A stretch of 64,000 nucleotides of DNA, taken from the NCBI GenBank assembly GCA_030762175.1, contig CM060840.1, forward strand, positions 43,468,001 to 43,532,000, given 5' to 3'. The stretch comes from Metallyticus violacea (lineage: Eukaryota > Arthropoda > Insecta > Mantodea > Metallyticidae). Below the pieces are notes generated by a model. The model was not told the origin of the DNA and did no database searches. It was given only the letters and a program-made list of their open reading frames with translations. This document shows, piece after piece, positions 48,174 through 59,807 of the stretch (the first letter of the stretch is position 1; every line of letters begins with the position of its first letter). The position numbers and the translations under genes are program-made.

Positions 48174-48763
48174 TATTTTATGTATACTATAATTATAAAG
48201 TCTTAATTGTTGGTCAAAATCGTTAATAAAATGGTACATTATTACAATAACTGTAAATAAGTGGATAACAACTACGTCATTAAATTGTTTTCATTGCTAA
48301 AATTCTGTCATCAACCGAATATTATATTAATATTAAAAATACGTATTACTGAAAACAGAATCTATCACATATCTTCAACGCAGAAAACATTAGTAGGCTA
48401 ATAAATAAGACAATACTGTCCTATTCTGAAATATATGCCAACCCCAAAGTTTTCTAAATATCGTTAATATTTTTACTGTTATCCAAATTAATGAATGTGT
48501 AGCATTCCTTCTGATAAATAGGTATCATAAGGTTTTCCAGGTAACAGCGACATGTCAGCCTTTTCAACTTGAATTAAATTTTCTTCACCTTTGCTAACAA
48601 CATTACAATATGTGTACAAACGAACTAAACAACCTATTCGATGCAACGGCATTACAAGTATAATAAAAGAAGACATCGATTTCAGAATGATTTATTAGAA
48701 AGTCACATTAATATTAATTTTATTTTATTATTATCATTTTATAATTCTGGTATACAAAAAATA
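48174..48763. mobile_element. Dispersed MITE-like element, copy 2 (clear inverted ends)
   Basis: The left end TATTTTATGTATACTATAAT pairs with the right end, whose reverse complement is TATTTTTTGTATACCAGAAT. Both continue into TATAAA. The interior aligns with 36027-36554. At 590 bp it has no coding capacity. The two copies are well diverged from each other, so the family is old. Confidence 0.82.
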
Positions 48764-51700
48764 GGCGTCTGAATACAATGATTGCATTCGTAAAAATTAC
48801 GAAACTCCTTTCGCTCGTTTCTTAAGCACTTATTCATGCAAAAAAGTATAAACTGATGTATCTATTTGGATACCGCACAAGGGAAGACAGCGATCCAATC
48901 TTTAGGTTGAAGGGATGCTGCATAGACCCAGGGCACCGTCATGCTCAATTATTAGAGAAAATTACATTGAATATTCATTTTCTTTTCTTTGTTTCTTTGT
49001 TTCTTTCTTTTTTGCATTAGTTTCATCAATTTCGGAGATTTACTTTTAAATTTCGTAGCATACAGTTAAGTTTGCATCATTTCACAAGCTAATCTAAAAA
49101 GTTGCAAATACATTCATTGCGTGCCTGACAGGTGGCTTTCAATTCAAAATACACTCTATATAAACTAAAAAGAAATTAAATATAAAAAGTATGTTATTTT
49201 GAAAACAGAAACTAAATTTTGTAAAGGAGCAATAAAAAATTTAAGGCATATAAAATTTTATTACATTTTTTTTTTTTTTGGAGAAAATAAATTGCATATA
49301 TTAAAATGGCTAAGGAAAGCTGCCCAAATAAAGCCCTTAATACTTAAATTGCTATAGATCTAAATGAGGACATACAAATAAGTAAATTTTTGCTAAAACT
49401 TTCTTTCCTCAGACAATAAAAGTATATTTCAGGCACATCTTGCAAAATGGCTTTATTTTGAACGTTTAAAATAATCAATTTTCTAATTCACAGGATTAAC
49501 GCTTCTTTTTTACAACTGTAGGCAACCGAAATAGGTAAAAGTCAATTAATTTTTAATTTCTTTTTTAAATTATAAATATTCACTCAGTATTATTTTTGTT
49601 CATAGTCGGGAGATAAAATATAAAAATGGTATAAGCAATTATATTTTAAATTTCACCTGTTTATAAAACAAAATTGCTCATTTCGGTATTTAATATATAT
49701 AAAATTAATAGCTCAAAAGTAAAGTGTACACGCTACAGCGCTATCAAGTAGTCTCTAAAAATGAGCTAACTTCTCTCTATAGAAGAAGCTTCAAGAACCA
49801 GGAACATATATAGTTATTCTTAGCGCAATCCATAAAATAAAATTGCTTTACTTATTCCATTACAGCAACAACCTTTCAGTGCATAAACACAATAGCAAAT
49901 GGCGAAATAACCTTTCAATAGTAAATGATGCCGAACTTCCATTAATTCTTTTATCACTAGATGGCATGTGAATATCCATTCATGTAGGGCATAAACACAA
50001 TGCGGTATCATTTTCAATAGATAGTTTTGCCGTTAAAGGTATACATGGCGTTATTGGTTTAGATATTTTATTTTGTCTAATAAAGCACTGATTAATTTGA
50101 TACATGCATGCGCTTAATGCAAACAATCGGAGCAACGATTATTGCAAAATCGGGTCGATTATTATTATTCTTTTTTTAACTGTCGGTATAGTTTCAGGTA
50201 AGTATTTAGAAGGTAGGGGCAATAATTGTCCAGTATAACGGAACGGTTGAAAAAATGCACACATGCACACGGAAATTAATGATGAGCATATACCAATTAT
50301 TTTAAAAAATGTGAAATAATAAATTTCTATGGCATCTAGTTTACTCAATTAGTTCATTTTTACGGAATGTCACGTTTAATTACAATTCCGTTTGTTTAAA
50401 TATTGCGTTTATAATCAAATGGACATTTCCATTATAATGATTATGAAATATGATATTTTACGAAATATTTTCATTGGATATCAAGCATTTCTAACGCATA
50501 ATATTGAAATGCACAACACAAATCAGTCATTTGTCTCAAGTTATCTCAGCTTTCTGTGCTAGAATGGCTGTCAATTGGTTTCTAACGGTAGTTCCGTAAA
50601 AGCAGCATACTCAAGACCAAATGTCTGCTGTGAACGGATTGCAGCTTCGCTCTTCTCTTTTCCCTTTGCTGTCAAGTGGTTTCCACGGCGAGGAAGTGAC
50701 GTGAATTTTATAATGTTAAAGTCATGTTTCTCCGTGTTTATGTAAACGCGGCTATTCAATGCACGTGTATTCTGGAAAACAAAGATCAAACGAAGCTCAA
50801 TGGAAAAGCCATGCCGCCGACAAGCTATGCATGCTCATGTCTCGTGCAACCTACGTGCTGTGCCGCAAAGGATACGGGGGCACAACACTATTGCTCCCTA
50901 TTTGTTCCTCTTAGTCACGGCGTAAATGATATCCCGCATCGAAGATTCATGTGACATCTATTGGACATATAAGTATCCAAGAAGCCAGTTCAGCGTTGTT
51001 ATATGGAAACTAAATAATAGCTTTCAAGCGATTAGGTTACAAAGTCTTATAAATGTTTAAAAATTATGAGCAAAGTTACATAAAAATAAGCAACAAGTAA
51101 AGTGTTGAATTGGTTATAATCTACTTTACTTTGACGTCCCCTTCCCCTTTTTAAATTTTAAACATGAAATAAAAATACTCAAAAGTTGTGTCATTGTGGA
51201 CTCGTGTTGCCGTATGGCCGTGAGTGCAGGTTGAGCGGCCCATGAAGCCCCGCAGCCGGGTATGGGAAACTTATAAATTGCTCACCTGGTATAAGTTTTG
51301 TTTCTCTCCTGCATTTTACATGAAATTAAACAGACACAGTTCTAAAGATATTAACATTTGCTACAAATTATTATCTGAGGAGAAAACCAGGGTTGAAAAC
51401 TGCAAATTAGGTGAGAATTTATGTTCTCTCTCCTTTAATATAAAAATATTACATCAACATTATTGGCTTTAGATTTAACAGTACAAACCAAATCTAAAAT
51501 ACACCAATGAATACAAGTTTGCCTTCATATTTTTTATTTAAATGAACTCGGTTTAGAAAGAAATTTGCCTAACGAGTAGACAGCAGGCATAGATGATGAA
51601 ATAGACTCACGTCAGACAAATAAGTGAGCTTTGCAGCCCAATTGATTTAATATTTTATTTTATTTATTGTTTCGGATCTAACAATTCCTTGTTGCTATTC

Positions 51701-52124
51701 ATACTTTCAGGAAAAACGAGAAGCCTTTCAAATATAACATTACAACCATTTTTTTTTTCCATAAGCGACAACAAGAGAATGTAACAGGAAAAAAAATGGC
51801 TTAACAAAGAAAAAGAGACGTTTAAGATGCACAAGACAGATGTGAGCAAAAAATGCACACTTTTGTAAGTAAAATTTTATTTATATGTATATTAACAAAC
51901 TTTAAACACATTACTTAAATGCATTTAACTATCCAATTTAAAAACGAAATTGCGTCAATAGCTACAAATGATGATTAAGGTTGAGTGTATTGAAAACAGT
52001 AGAAATGTGCAAAACGGTACCTTCCTGGAATTAAGTGCTAAGTTTTAATTTACACTAATAGAGTGCCTACATATAAAATTATCTGCAAAGCGTTTATAGA
52101 TGTTAACAAAACTATTAAAATATA
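48764..52124. other. Unassigned AT-rich DNA
   Basis: No gene or element recognised. T runs lie near 48985 and 49267. The more balanced block 50570-50960 holds short frames on both strands without motifs. Confidence 0.55.
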
Positions 52125-52910
52125 TCGGGTGTTTCATTTGCTTTCGGCACGGTTTATTCCCAATAACTATGAAAGTAATAGATATAATGAACTGAAATTG
52201 GACCCGAACGTACCTTAGAGTATAAGAAGCGTGGTTACGCTGGAATTCATTTGACAGCGCTACTGTCTAGCCTTTGGGCCTTGTATGTACCTGAAGGCCG
52301 ATAGCATATGCAAAAAAGAATGAGAAACAAACAACATGTGTCAGTTCTCCGAGACATGCAATTCCACTTAAATGGGCACGTCGAGTCCCTAACTTTCACC
52401 AAGCATGAGACTATAAACATTTGAATCTGTTTTTATCGTGACACCGCATTATTGGTTCCATCTCCTTCAAACATTGTGAATACAACATACCGCAATCTTC
52501 CTGCAGCTCTTTTCATGAACACGTGAATCAGTTGGAAGACGAGGGACTGCAGTGCTAGGTATTTTCAGCAGGATGGTTCTTCTTCACTGAAGATCTTGCA
52601 TTTCTGGCTTTGGCCATCGAGATCGGCCGTCTTTATACTACCAGATTCTTTCCTTTGGGTCATGTCGAAAGAGAAAAATGTGTCGTAACAAGCCATGGAC
52701 CTTCATGGAAGTGTAAGAACGCATCAGGGATCCCAATGCGCTACAATGTTTTGCTTAATATGTAGAGGAATGTGCAGGCATATCTTGCCGCCAATAACAA
52801 TCAACACTTGTTATGAAATTATTGTGTTTCTTATACATCAAAATATGTCCGGGTCAACATCACTAAATGGCATTCATTCATTTCAATGTTAAACCAGGGC
52901 CCGGAAGTCA
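52125..52910 (+). pseudogene. Degenerate DDE (Tc1/mariner-like) transposon
   Basis: The left end TATCGGGTGTTTCATTTGCT has the look of a terminal repeat. Near 52561, plus-strand YFQQDGSSSH matches the 'FQQDGAPxH' segment that carries the second catalytic Asp. Further on, pieces in different frames match 'DFFLWGHVKEKVYRNKP': FPLGHVEREK, then MCRNKPWTFMEV, a stop, ERIRDPN, and YVEECAGISCR. The 'WPPRSPDL' segment with the last catalytic residue is not readable, because frameshifts fall there. No right terminal repeat was found. The element is dead. It resembles, but is not clearly a copy of, the one at 13977-15160. Confidence 0.7.
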
Positions 52911-53564
52911 TGCAAATAGCTTTTCTATCTGGGTGGATATGTTGAAGAGTCATATGATAATGAACATGTTTTGGTACATTTAGTTTTTATTTTGTCTTAT
53001 TGCCTATTTTGGCTTCTGTCGCGCATTTTAAGGCTTAAAACTTTTTTTTTTGCATGTTTTGGATCGTTATGGATTTTTCTACTATTATTTACGCATTTTA
53101 AAAAGCATATAAAGAATTTGAATATATCGTATTGAAAAAACTTATAAAATTATGATATGTCTACCTCACAAAAATATTTATTGAAAATCTTGTTATACAT
53201 TTCTTTTCAAACTGTCAAAAACTCTCTCCTCAACCCATCCATTTAAGCTCTTTAAATAGCAGAACCTTCATTATAGAAGGAAACGCACGGTTATCTCGGA
53301 CATATGAATACCAGAAAATAGAAGGGGATGATAGAAAGACGGCAGTTTTGAATAGTCATGGCGAATGACCTTGTATCGATATGCATGAGAAAGTTCTAGA
53401 AAATTAGTGGTAAGATAACTTCTCAGCTGCATAAAATGTAACAAAAAAGTGCAAGAGGTGCGCAGCTGTACAATAAACCGTCCCTACAATGTGCTTCTAC
53501 GGAAGAGAGAAAGTAACCCGATTCCCCTATAAACACATAAACAGAACCAGAAACCACTACACGT
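52911..53564. other. Unassigned AT-rich DNA
   Basis: No gene or element recognised. Confidence 0.5.
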
Positions 53565-53810
53565 CTTTTGCTCATTCACCAGGACTATTCAAAACTACTT
53601 TACTTTGTCTTGATCAACAATTTCCATGATGTCCTGAATGATGAATGTTCCGTTCGTAACTGGTATATTTCCTTCCGAAATAGCAGTTTTAAATATGCTC
53701 CAATCACTTCAGTGGAAGTAGAACGTTCTTTTTGCATGATTAAAGAATATGCTCTCTGACAATCTACCGCAGTTAATACCTTTTTTTGCTTGTAAAGTAA
53801 GCTTAAATAC
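53565..53810 (+). pseudogene. hAT-type transposase C-terminal remnant
   Basis: The plus-strand frame reads KYAPITSVEVERSFCMIKEY then LSDN. This is the highly typical dimerisation segment of hAT-related transposases and their domesticated relatives ('FKYAPITSVDVERSFSxxKxxLSDNR'). About 45 residues upstream are open but less clear. A stop interrupts the segment just before LSDN, at the TGA at 53758-53760 or by a frame slip there. No zinc-finger or catalytic part is seen upstream. This is a fragment, not a gene. Confidence 0.75.
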
Positions 53811-55031
53811 TTTAACTATGTGATAAAGAAATTATTAAGTATCTTAATACCTATTTTAATTAATAATGAGCTATATTATTCTCTGTTTTCACTTTTAATA
53901 CATGAATATATTAATTATATTACTGCCTATTTTCAGTATTTTAAGTGCTTTTTACCTGCCAATTTTAACCAAAATAAATGTCTGAACTTCCGAGCTCTGG
54001 GTTTAAGGGAAAAGGGGCCGCAACGAGTGAAACATTGTGCACATGAATTCTCATAAAATGCCAGTATAGATGTCATATAAGAAAAAGTAATTATCTTCAT
54101 TAAATGTAAACTGAATAAATGACCAAAAGAAAATTGCAATAAATAGTGACAAATTATGACTTGTTCTTATAACTGTTTCAAATTAATTTATGATGTACGG
54201 CTGTAAGTTATTTAAGAATTAGGACATATCATATGAAAACAGCCGAAGAAAACTATCTTACGGGATATTAGCATAGCCCCTGAAGAAGAGGAAATATTTA
54301 TGTAGAACTTAAAACAGAAGTTTTCTTCAGTACATGAACTCTGAGTTGTCCCATTAGAGAACTGTTAAAACTTGGAATTATGTTTCTTTGTTCTCACACT
54401 GCGTCTCTCCAAGAGATAGGCCAGAAAATGGCGAAAAAAAAACAGCTTGTTGACAACGTTCTTAACAGTGAACATTTTCATTTTCAAATACGAATAAAAA
54501 GAAGATGGAACTCGAATCTCTGGAAGCTCAGCTTCAGAGAAATTAAAGTAGTACATGGGAGCTATTCAAGTCGCTTTACCTGGCTGAACGGCTTTAAAAA
54601 AGAAGAAATCTTTGCCAACCCTATTTTCCCCCAAACTGCGGGCACACAATGAACTCCATAAAGAGAGGATTACTTCCTCCACTGCATTTCTTCCCCACCT
54701 AGATGCATGAATACACCTACCCAAGGGCATGCCATTCCCTCTGGTTTCTTTTGATCAGCTTGTTTCCTAATCCTGTTCCGAGAGTTTGTATGGAATGTTC
54801 ACATTATCAAGAAAGAATGAGTTTTACCTCTCTACAGTGAACTGTTCAGGGGCACTTTTGCTGTGAGTTACTCTAATACTTTAAGTGTCTCTGTGAATAG
54901 CTAGAGCTACTTTCACTCTGGCAAACATTCTCCTAGAATAAGGCACGTTACTCACTTGTGAAATTTAAACTAAAAGTGTCAACAAATGATGTTATGCTCC
55001 TTGGACATTAACTCATGTACTAATACAATAC
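53811..55031. other. Unassigned AT-rich DNA
   Basis: A 90-codon frame (54380-54652) is lysine-rich at its start and has no family motif. No gene is called. Confidence 0.5.
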
Positions 55032-55210
55032 ACAGCCGAACAGCTCAAGCAGTAACGTCTGGCCCTCACAATTGGGAAATTCTGGATTCAAATCCCCTGG
55101 AGATGCCATTCTGACTTTCACTTAGACGATGTATGAATATTTACTTTCCACGAAATTTCTGCTCTCCCATTTCATATAATTTAATTACATATACCCGGTT
55201 ACACGATGCC
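55032..55210 (+). mobile_element. tRNA-headed SINE, fifth type
   Basis: ACAGCTCAAGCAGTAACGTC (A-box-type) is followed by a spacer and CTGGATTCAAATCCCCTGG (B-box-type with a paired arm). A body then runs to about 55210. The tRNA-like arm is visible but the full cloverleaf is not. A single copy in the window. Confidence 0.55.
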
Positions 55211-55657
55211 AAATGCCAGGAGGAGGTAAGCTCTATAGCTTTATGTCCTGTCTGCTTCTACTAAGAGGATCGCTCCGGGCCACCATAGTCCGGCGATACG
55301 GCATCTGGGACTTACCATCTGAAGAAACTTTCAAAACTAGCCTAAGTCCAAGTATCGTCGCCTCCCGATCTCATTGTTTCCTCCCTGGAAGAAGTAGGCA
55401 CGAAAACCCCCTCTGGTCAATACTATGCTACTATACCATAATAAACACCTACAACAAGATACGTTTTGAAATCATTAGTTGCTCTTTCCTAAGAAATATT
55501 TGCTTAGCTCAGGCTGTCCTCATGCATAGCTTCTCTACAGTTTATGAAATTATCACTTTTCTGATTGGTTCATACCATTTAGTAATCATGACTGAGATGA
55601 TTCACATTACCAAAAGTTATCGTTCAGTTTTTATTTATATATTTACCCTGGCAAGAG
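55211..55657. other. Long open frame of unknown meaning
   Basis: A 153-codon plus-strand frame (55213-55674) is the longest in the window. It begins MPGGGKLYSFMSCLLLLRGS and later has hydrophobic stretches. It shows no recognisable domain. It starts at the edge of a SINE and its last codons enter the left terminal repeat of the mariner at 55658. That makes a real gene unlikely. Confidence 0.4.
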
Positions 55658-55904
55658 TACTGGGGGTATTTTAAAAGTCCTCGGCCTAAATCATAAATCT
55701 CACGTATCATCCTTTAGAAAATTCAGACGCTTAAGTACATTCACTTGTTTGTGACGATCGTGTAAACAAACTAGAGTCAACATTTTCTACAAAATGGATT
55801 CAACGTACAACGAAAAAGTACAGCGTTTTCAAGTGTTTAACCTTAACAGAAATACAAAAGAGTTAGACTCTAAATGATAGGATTCTTCCCCTTCGTTTTC
55901 GACG

Positions 55905-56955
55905 GTTGAAATGTGGACTACTAAATTTAAGAGTAGTTGTACTCCATTCAAGATGATCAGCGCTCAGGGCGTCCCAAAACTGCTACGACCGACCAGATTG
56001 TGACAAAATTTCACAATGCTGTACTCATTTATCGCTGATTAAAGGTAGGTGAGTTGACTGATATTGCAAAGACACCGATATGCCGTGTCTACTGCATTTT
56101 ACAAGAAGTTTTGGGTTTAAGAAAGCTTTCCGTCGAGTTTCTTCGATGTTTCATAATCACAACAATAAATGAATGAGTGGTGTTTAACGCCCGTTTTTGC
56201 TACAGAGGTACCACAGGCGATGGACACTGATGATACATGAGATGAAATGATATATTGGGAAAGGATTTATTTGTAAGGAAGGAATGTTTCTAGGCCTAAA
56301 TTTAGGGTACCTCCCAGGCATTTGCCATTTATGAGGACTGAGGAAAACTTGGAAAACACCTGTCAAGGAGGACGGTCTTGGCGCGATTCGAACCCCAGAC
56401 CTCCCGCTCACGAGTCCGTGCCTTAACGATCTCGGCCACCCGTCGCGGTTCAACAGTAAATGAAATATGGGTTCATCATTAGATGCCAGAGACGAAGGAA
56501 TAGTCAAAAGAGTGGGTGGTAATAGGTGAAAGTGCACCAAAGAGAGCAAAAACGGTTCTAGCTGCAGGAAAAGGCATGGCTACGGTTTTCTGGGATTGTC
56601 GTAGTTTGTCGCTCGTAGACTGCCTTCAGAAGGGCATAAACATCTCCGGGAAGTGTTACGTTTCACTACTGTACCATCTTAAGGATGCTATTTAGGATAA
56701 ACGTCCACACCTTGCTGCAAAACTGCATGGTCGCTTCCAAAGGTTTCTATACTCGCCATATTCGCAGGATTTTTGTTCCCCAATCTGAAGAATTGTTTGG
56801 TTGCACGAAAATTCACATCAAATGATGAGGTTGAAGCTGAGAGATGCTTTTCACAATTGGGCAAATGTTATTACTGAGGATATTAAAAAGTTGGAAATTC
56901 GTTGTACTATATAAATTGATTTACAAGGTGACTATGTTGAAAAAAATATTTATAT
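55905..56955 (+). pseudogene. mariner transposase remnant (irritans-like)
   Basis: Plus-strand pieces in order: MWTTKFKS, RSGRPKTATTDQIVTKF, a stop, LKVGELTDIAKTPICRVY, LGLRKLSVEF, then (after the SINE) NEIWVHH, SKEWVV, FPNLKNCLVARKFTSNDEVE and KGDYVEK. They follow the mariner order: helix-turn-helix, 'GDETWIHHY', 'SKQWV', 'FPNLKKWLxGKRF' and the C-terminal 'KGDYVEK'. The first catalytic Asp is Asn here (NEIWVHH for DETWVHH). The SINE entered two bases before the codon for that Trp. The central HDN segment is unreadable. Many stops and shifts. Confidence 0.85.
56174..56450 (-). mobile_element. SINE family 1, copy 5 (inside mariner)
   Basis: A minus-strand, near full-length copy with all family blocks. 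On the minus strand the head reads CGACGGGTGGCCGAGATCGT and the B-box region GGGGTTCGAATCGCGCCAAG. A 14-bp duplication with one mismatch (CAACAATAAATGAA at 56160-56173, CAACAGTAAATGAA at 56451-56464) proves insertion into the mariner coding region. The 121-codon frame over it is an artefact. Confidence 0.96.
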
Positions 56956-57071
56956 ATCCTAAATCTTGTGTTTTCTTGATCAAGTCTGTTAGAAAGCCCC
57001 TTGTAAAGACCATGGGGTTTTATTTCCCATTCTACCAGGAATAACATCAGCGAATTATTAATACACACAAT

Positions 57072-57490
57072 TTATAATACACAAAAATAAAAAAATAAGA
57101 TATATACTGTATGTAAATATGACAAAGTTGACACAGATAGTACTAGAACTCTACTAGTCCCTAAATAAGATTTCTTAAGTACAAGAAGAGGAAGAGAAGA
57201 GGAAGAAGAACAAGAACAAGAACAAGAAGAAGTAGTAAGAGATTGACTATTATCGCGCCTAAAGTTGAAGAGATGACGTTTTAATTTACGCTTAAATTGC
57301 ATTATTGTCAGACAGTCTGTGACTTTTGAAGGAAGAAAATTTCAGATTCTGGGAAGTGACACGCTGAATGAGGTTAAGTAGAAATGTGTCGGTAACCAGG
57401 AAGGGACAGTAAGTAATATTCCGAGTCCGGGTTAGGGACAGATACCCAGAACGAGAGGCGATATACTGAAGGAATGGAAAAGTCTACGTA
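57072..57490 (-). pseudogene. 3' end of a non-LTR retrotransposon, second copy
   Basis: The minus strand carries the same tail as 18241-18860. It reads YRLSFWVSVPNPDSEYYLLS in one frame, NFLPSKVTDCLT in the next, and MQFKRKLKRHLFNF with a Ser/Cys-rich run in a third. The matching parts of the first copy are FVYLPLSRTRNI, WNSLPLEVRDCY and its CSCSCS-type run. The Ser/Cys coding run is the AAGAAC/AAGAGG repeat at 57179-57238. Frameshifts show it is dead. It lies 66 bp beyond the mariner. Confidence 0.78.
57179..57238. repeat. Purine-rich AAGAGG/AAGAAC repeat
   Basis: 60 bp of A and G (with a few C) in short units. It is the minus-strand coding repeat of the retrotransposon tail above, so its origin is probably the element rather than independent slippage. 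Confidence 0.9.
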
Positions 57491-59807
57491 CCTTTATCTA
57501 AATACTAACATTTCCTGCCAGAATTATGATATATTGCTTTTCTGATACACAGTTCCGAATCTTACAAAACAGCATAAAAACTTTAACAACATTGGGCAAC
57601 ATATGGATCCTATATTTTTAACGTACATTTACAAGAACCTTAGCTTACGTTATAATCCTGATTCAGGAGAAAATTAATGCCATTCTTTGGGGGGGGGGGT
57701 TAAATATACGCAATACATACATTTCCACAATGTGCAAGGAGAAAGAGAGAGGAAAAATCAGCCATAAAGAACTTGCAGCAAGTAAATAATATTTTTTCGA
57801 TCCCGTTAACATTGAGTTTTATAGAAAATACCCACTTGAAAAATGCTACTCCCAAAGCTTTTCAAATATTCGTAAGCAAACAATAATGTCCGAAATGCCA
57901 GCAGCCCAACTGAGACTAACAAATAAAAAGCATAAATTATTTTTAATTATTAAAAAAATTCCGTTTAACACTAATTTAGAATTAGACAGTTCCGGGAAGT
58001 GTTATGGTTGTTTTTACTCGGGTGGTCACAGGAAACAGAATGATAACAATGTGTTTTATTTTAAACCTCTTTTAATTTATAACTATTAATAAATAACTTA
58101 ATGCGTGAACGTAATAAAGCGCTACTAAATGATAAAAATCACGCTCAAAGACATTAAACTGGAATTACAAAAGATTTGATTAAAAATTAAAAAATAATTT
58201 TACACAATTCAATAATTAATATAATACACGAATAACAACTGTGCGCTCTGACCGCTGAACCTCTGGTTTTCCAATAAACAATATTTATAAGGAAATGGCA
58301 TATATTACGTGTCAATTAATTCAGAGAAATTTCTCGTAGAATGTCCCACACACTGCTATACTTTCACTTTAGTACTCCAAGTTAAAATGTACCCGTTTAT
58401 CGAGCAGAACTTTGCGTTTCAAAAATGTTTGATATACAGAGACCAAATTTTAAGGCGCAAAATTCACTGTTCACTTACAGACGTATTCATAGTTTTGCAG
58501 CGTCATGCATGCGGGGAAGAATGCTATTTCTCATTTCCGTTGCTTTGAACTGCTGAAGTCTTGCTAATCCCTTGTCAGTCTCGCCATCTGCCATGCGGAA
58601 ATAAATGACACAGCGTCTTTTCCCCTCCATAGAGGACTGCTCAAGTCATGTCATAATGTCATATCTCCGTCGAATTACTTATAGTAACCTAAGAACAAGT
58701 CCGCTCTAGAGCACTGCTAACTATCCATCCAACATTGCGTTCTTTTCCTTTTCCCTTGAAAACAAAAGATTAATGCCTAAGGGGAGTATGAAAGGCGAAG
58801 CCTTGTAATGTTAAATGTACCAATTTCAGTTCCCATTGTATCAAGGAATTAAAGCTAATGAAATGCAACTTTTACAGTATACAGATGCACACAATTTAAA
58901 TTGTCTGATGTATTTTCACTACTCCGCCCTGACTCTTAAGCAAATTATAAACTATTTTCAATTGTTTGCCTTATTCTATTTTTCCCCATTTTATTTATTT
59001 ATTTTTTTTGTTGTTGTCACATTATGGCCTAGCTCTACCATAATAGATGCCCACCATCACAATAACATCATGAATAAGTGGTGAAAGTTTCAAAGTAATA
59101 ACATATGCAAGATCCTAAAAACAAATGGAAAACCTATGAAAAAAAAAAAAAGTTTTTCACTAATTGCCGCCAAAAATATGTTTTTACAGAAAAACTAACT
59201 TTTTGAGGGAAATATCAGCTAAAACTCTCCAACATTGTAAATCAACAAAGGATGATATCATGGAAAGAAACGCTGTCAATTCATGAAATGCAACTTTTTC
59301 TATAATTCAAAATATAAATCACAGTTTTCTAGAGCAAATAGTTCCTGAGACAAAGAATTTTAATTGAACAAATGCTCGCAAACTCCCCCCTCCACAAAAA
59401 ACACCTTCTGCAATGGCATAATTAAAAATGTATTAAACCTTATAACCAAGGACCATTAATGAAAACCATATCAAAATAAACAAAATTCCGAAAATTAAAA
59501 TGGTGCAAAAAACAAAAATATTATTTTACCCCCCCCCCCCTCCCTTTTCCTTTTGATACTTCCCTTAAAGCTTTAATTCATCAGTTCATACACTGTAGAA
59601 TTTACTACGTCTACATAATGACCAACTAATAGTCCTATTATATGTAACTAACATGACAAAGCAATAGTTACGAATTATACAAGTATGGACCACTAGCGCG
59701 GTGTTTGCTCCCAAGGTAGTTGTGGCATGCTTCCTACATGTTTAACAAGATGGCACTAGCATAGTATGCTGGCGACTGCTGTGTGAAAAGAGCGAGTCAT
59801 ATACTAA
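57491..59807. other. Unassigned AT-rich DNA with G and C runs
   Basis: A run of 11 G at 57689-57699 and a run of 12 C at 59529-59540. Open frames of 67-89 codons have no motif. No gene or element is recognised. Confidence 0.55.

Larger units (their letters stand above)
55658..57005 (+). mobile_element. mariner transposon, split by a SINE
   Basis: The left end TACTGGGGGTATTTTAAAAG continues into TCCTCGGCC, a mariner terminal repeat. The right end, reverse complemented, is TACAAGGGGCTTTCTAACAG. Both borders carry TA. Between them lies a plus-strand mariner transposase remnant. Removing the SINE (56174-56450) and one copy of its duplication leaves about 1.06 kb, shorter than the usual 1.25-1.3 kb. 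The missing part is the coding stretch between the helix-turn-helix and the first catalytic Asp. Transposition is not possible. Confidence 0.88.

Noticed and set aside
55213..55674. 153-codon ORF as a gene
   Set aside because: It has no recognisable domain, starts at a SINE edge and its last codons enter the mariner terminal repeat. Likely chance.
56184..56549. 121-codon minus-strand ORF
   Set aside because: It lies almost wholly over SINE family 1 copy 5 and reads non-coding SINE body.
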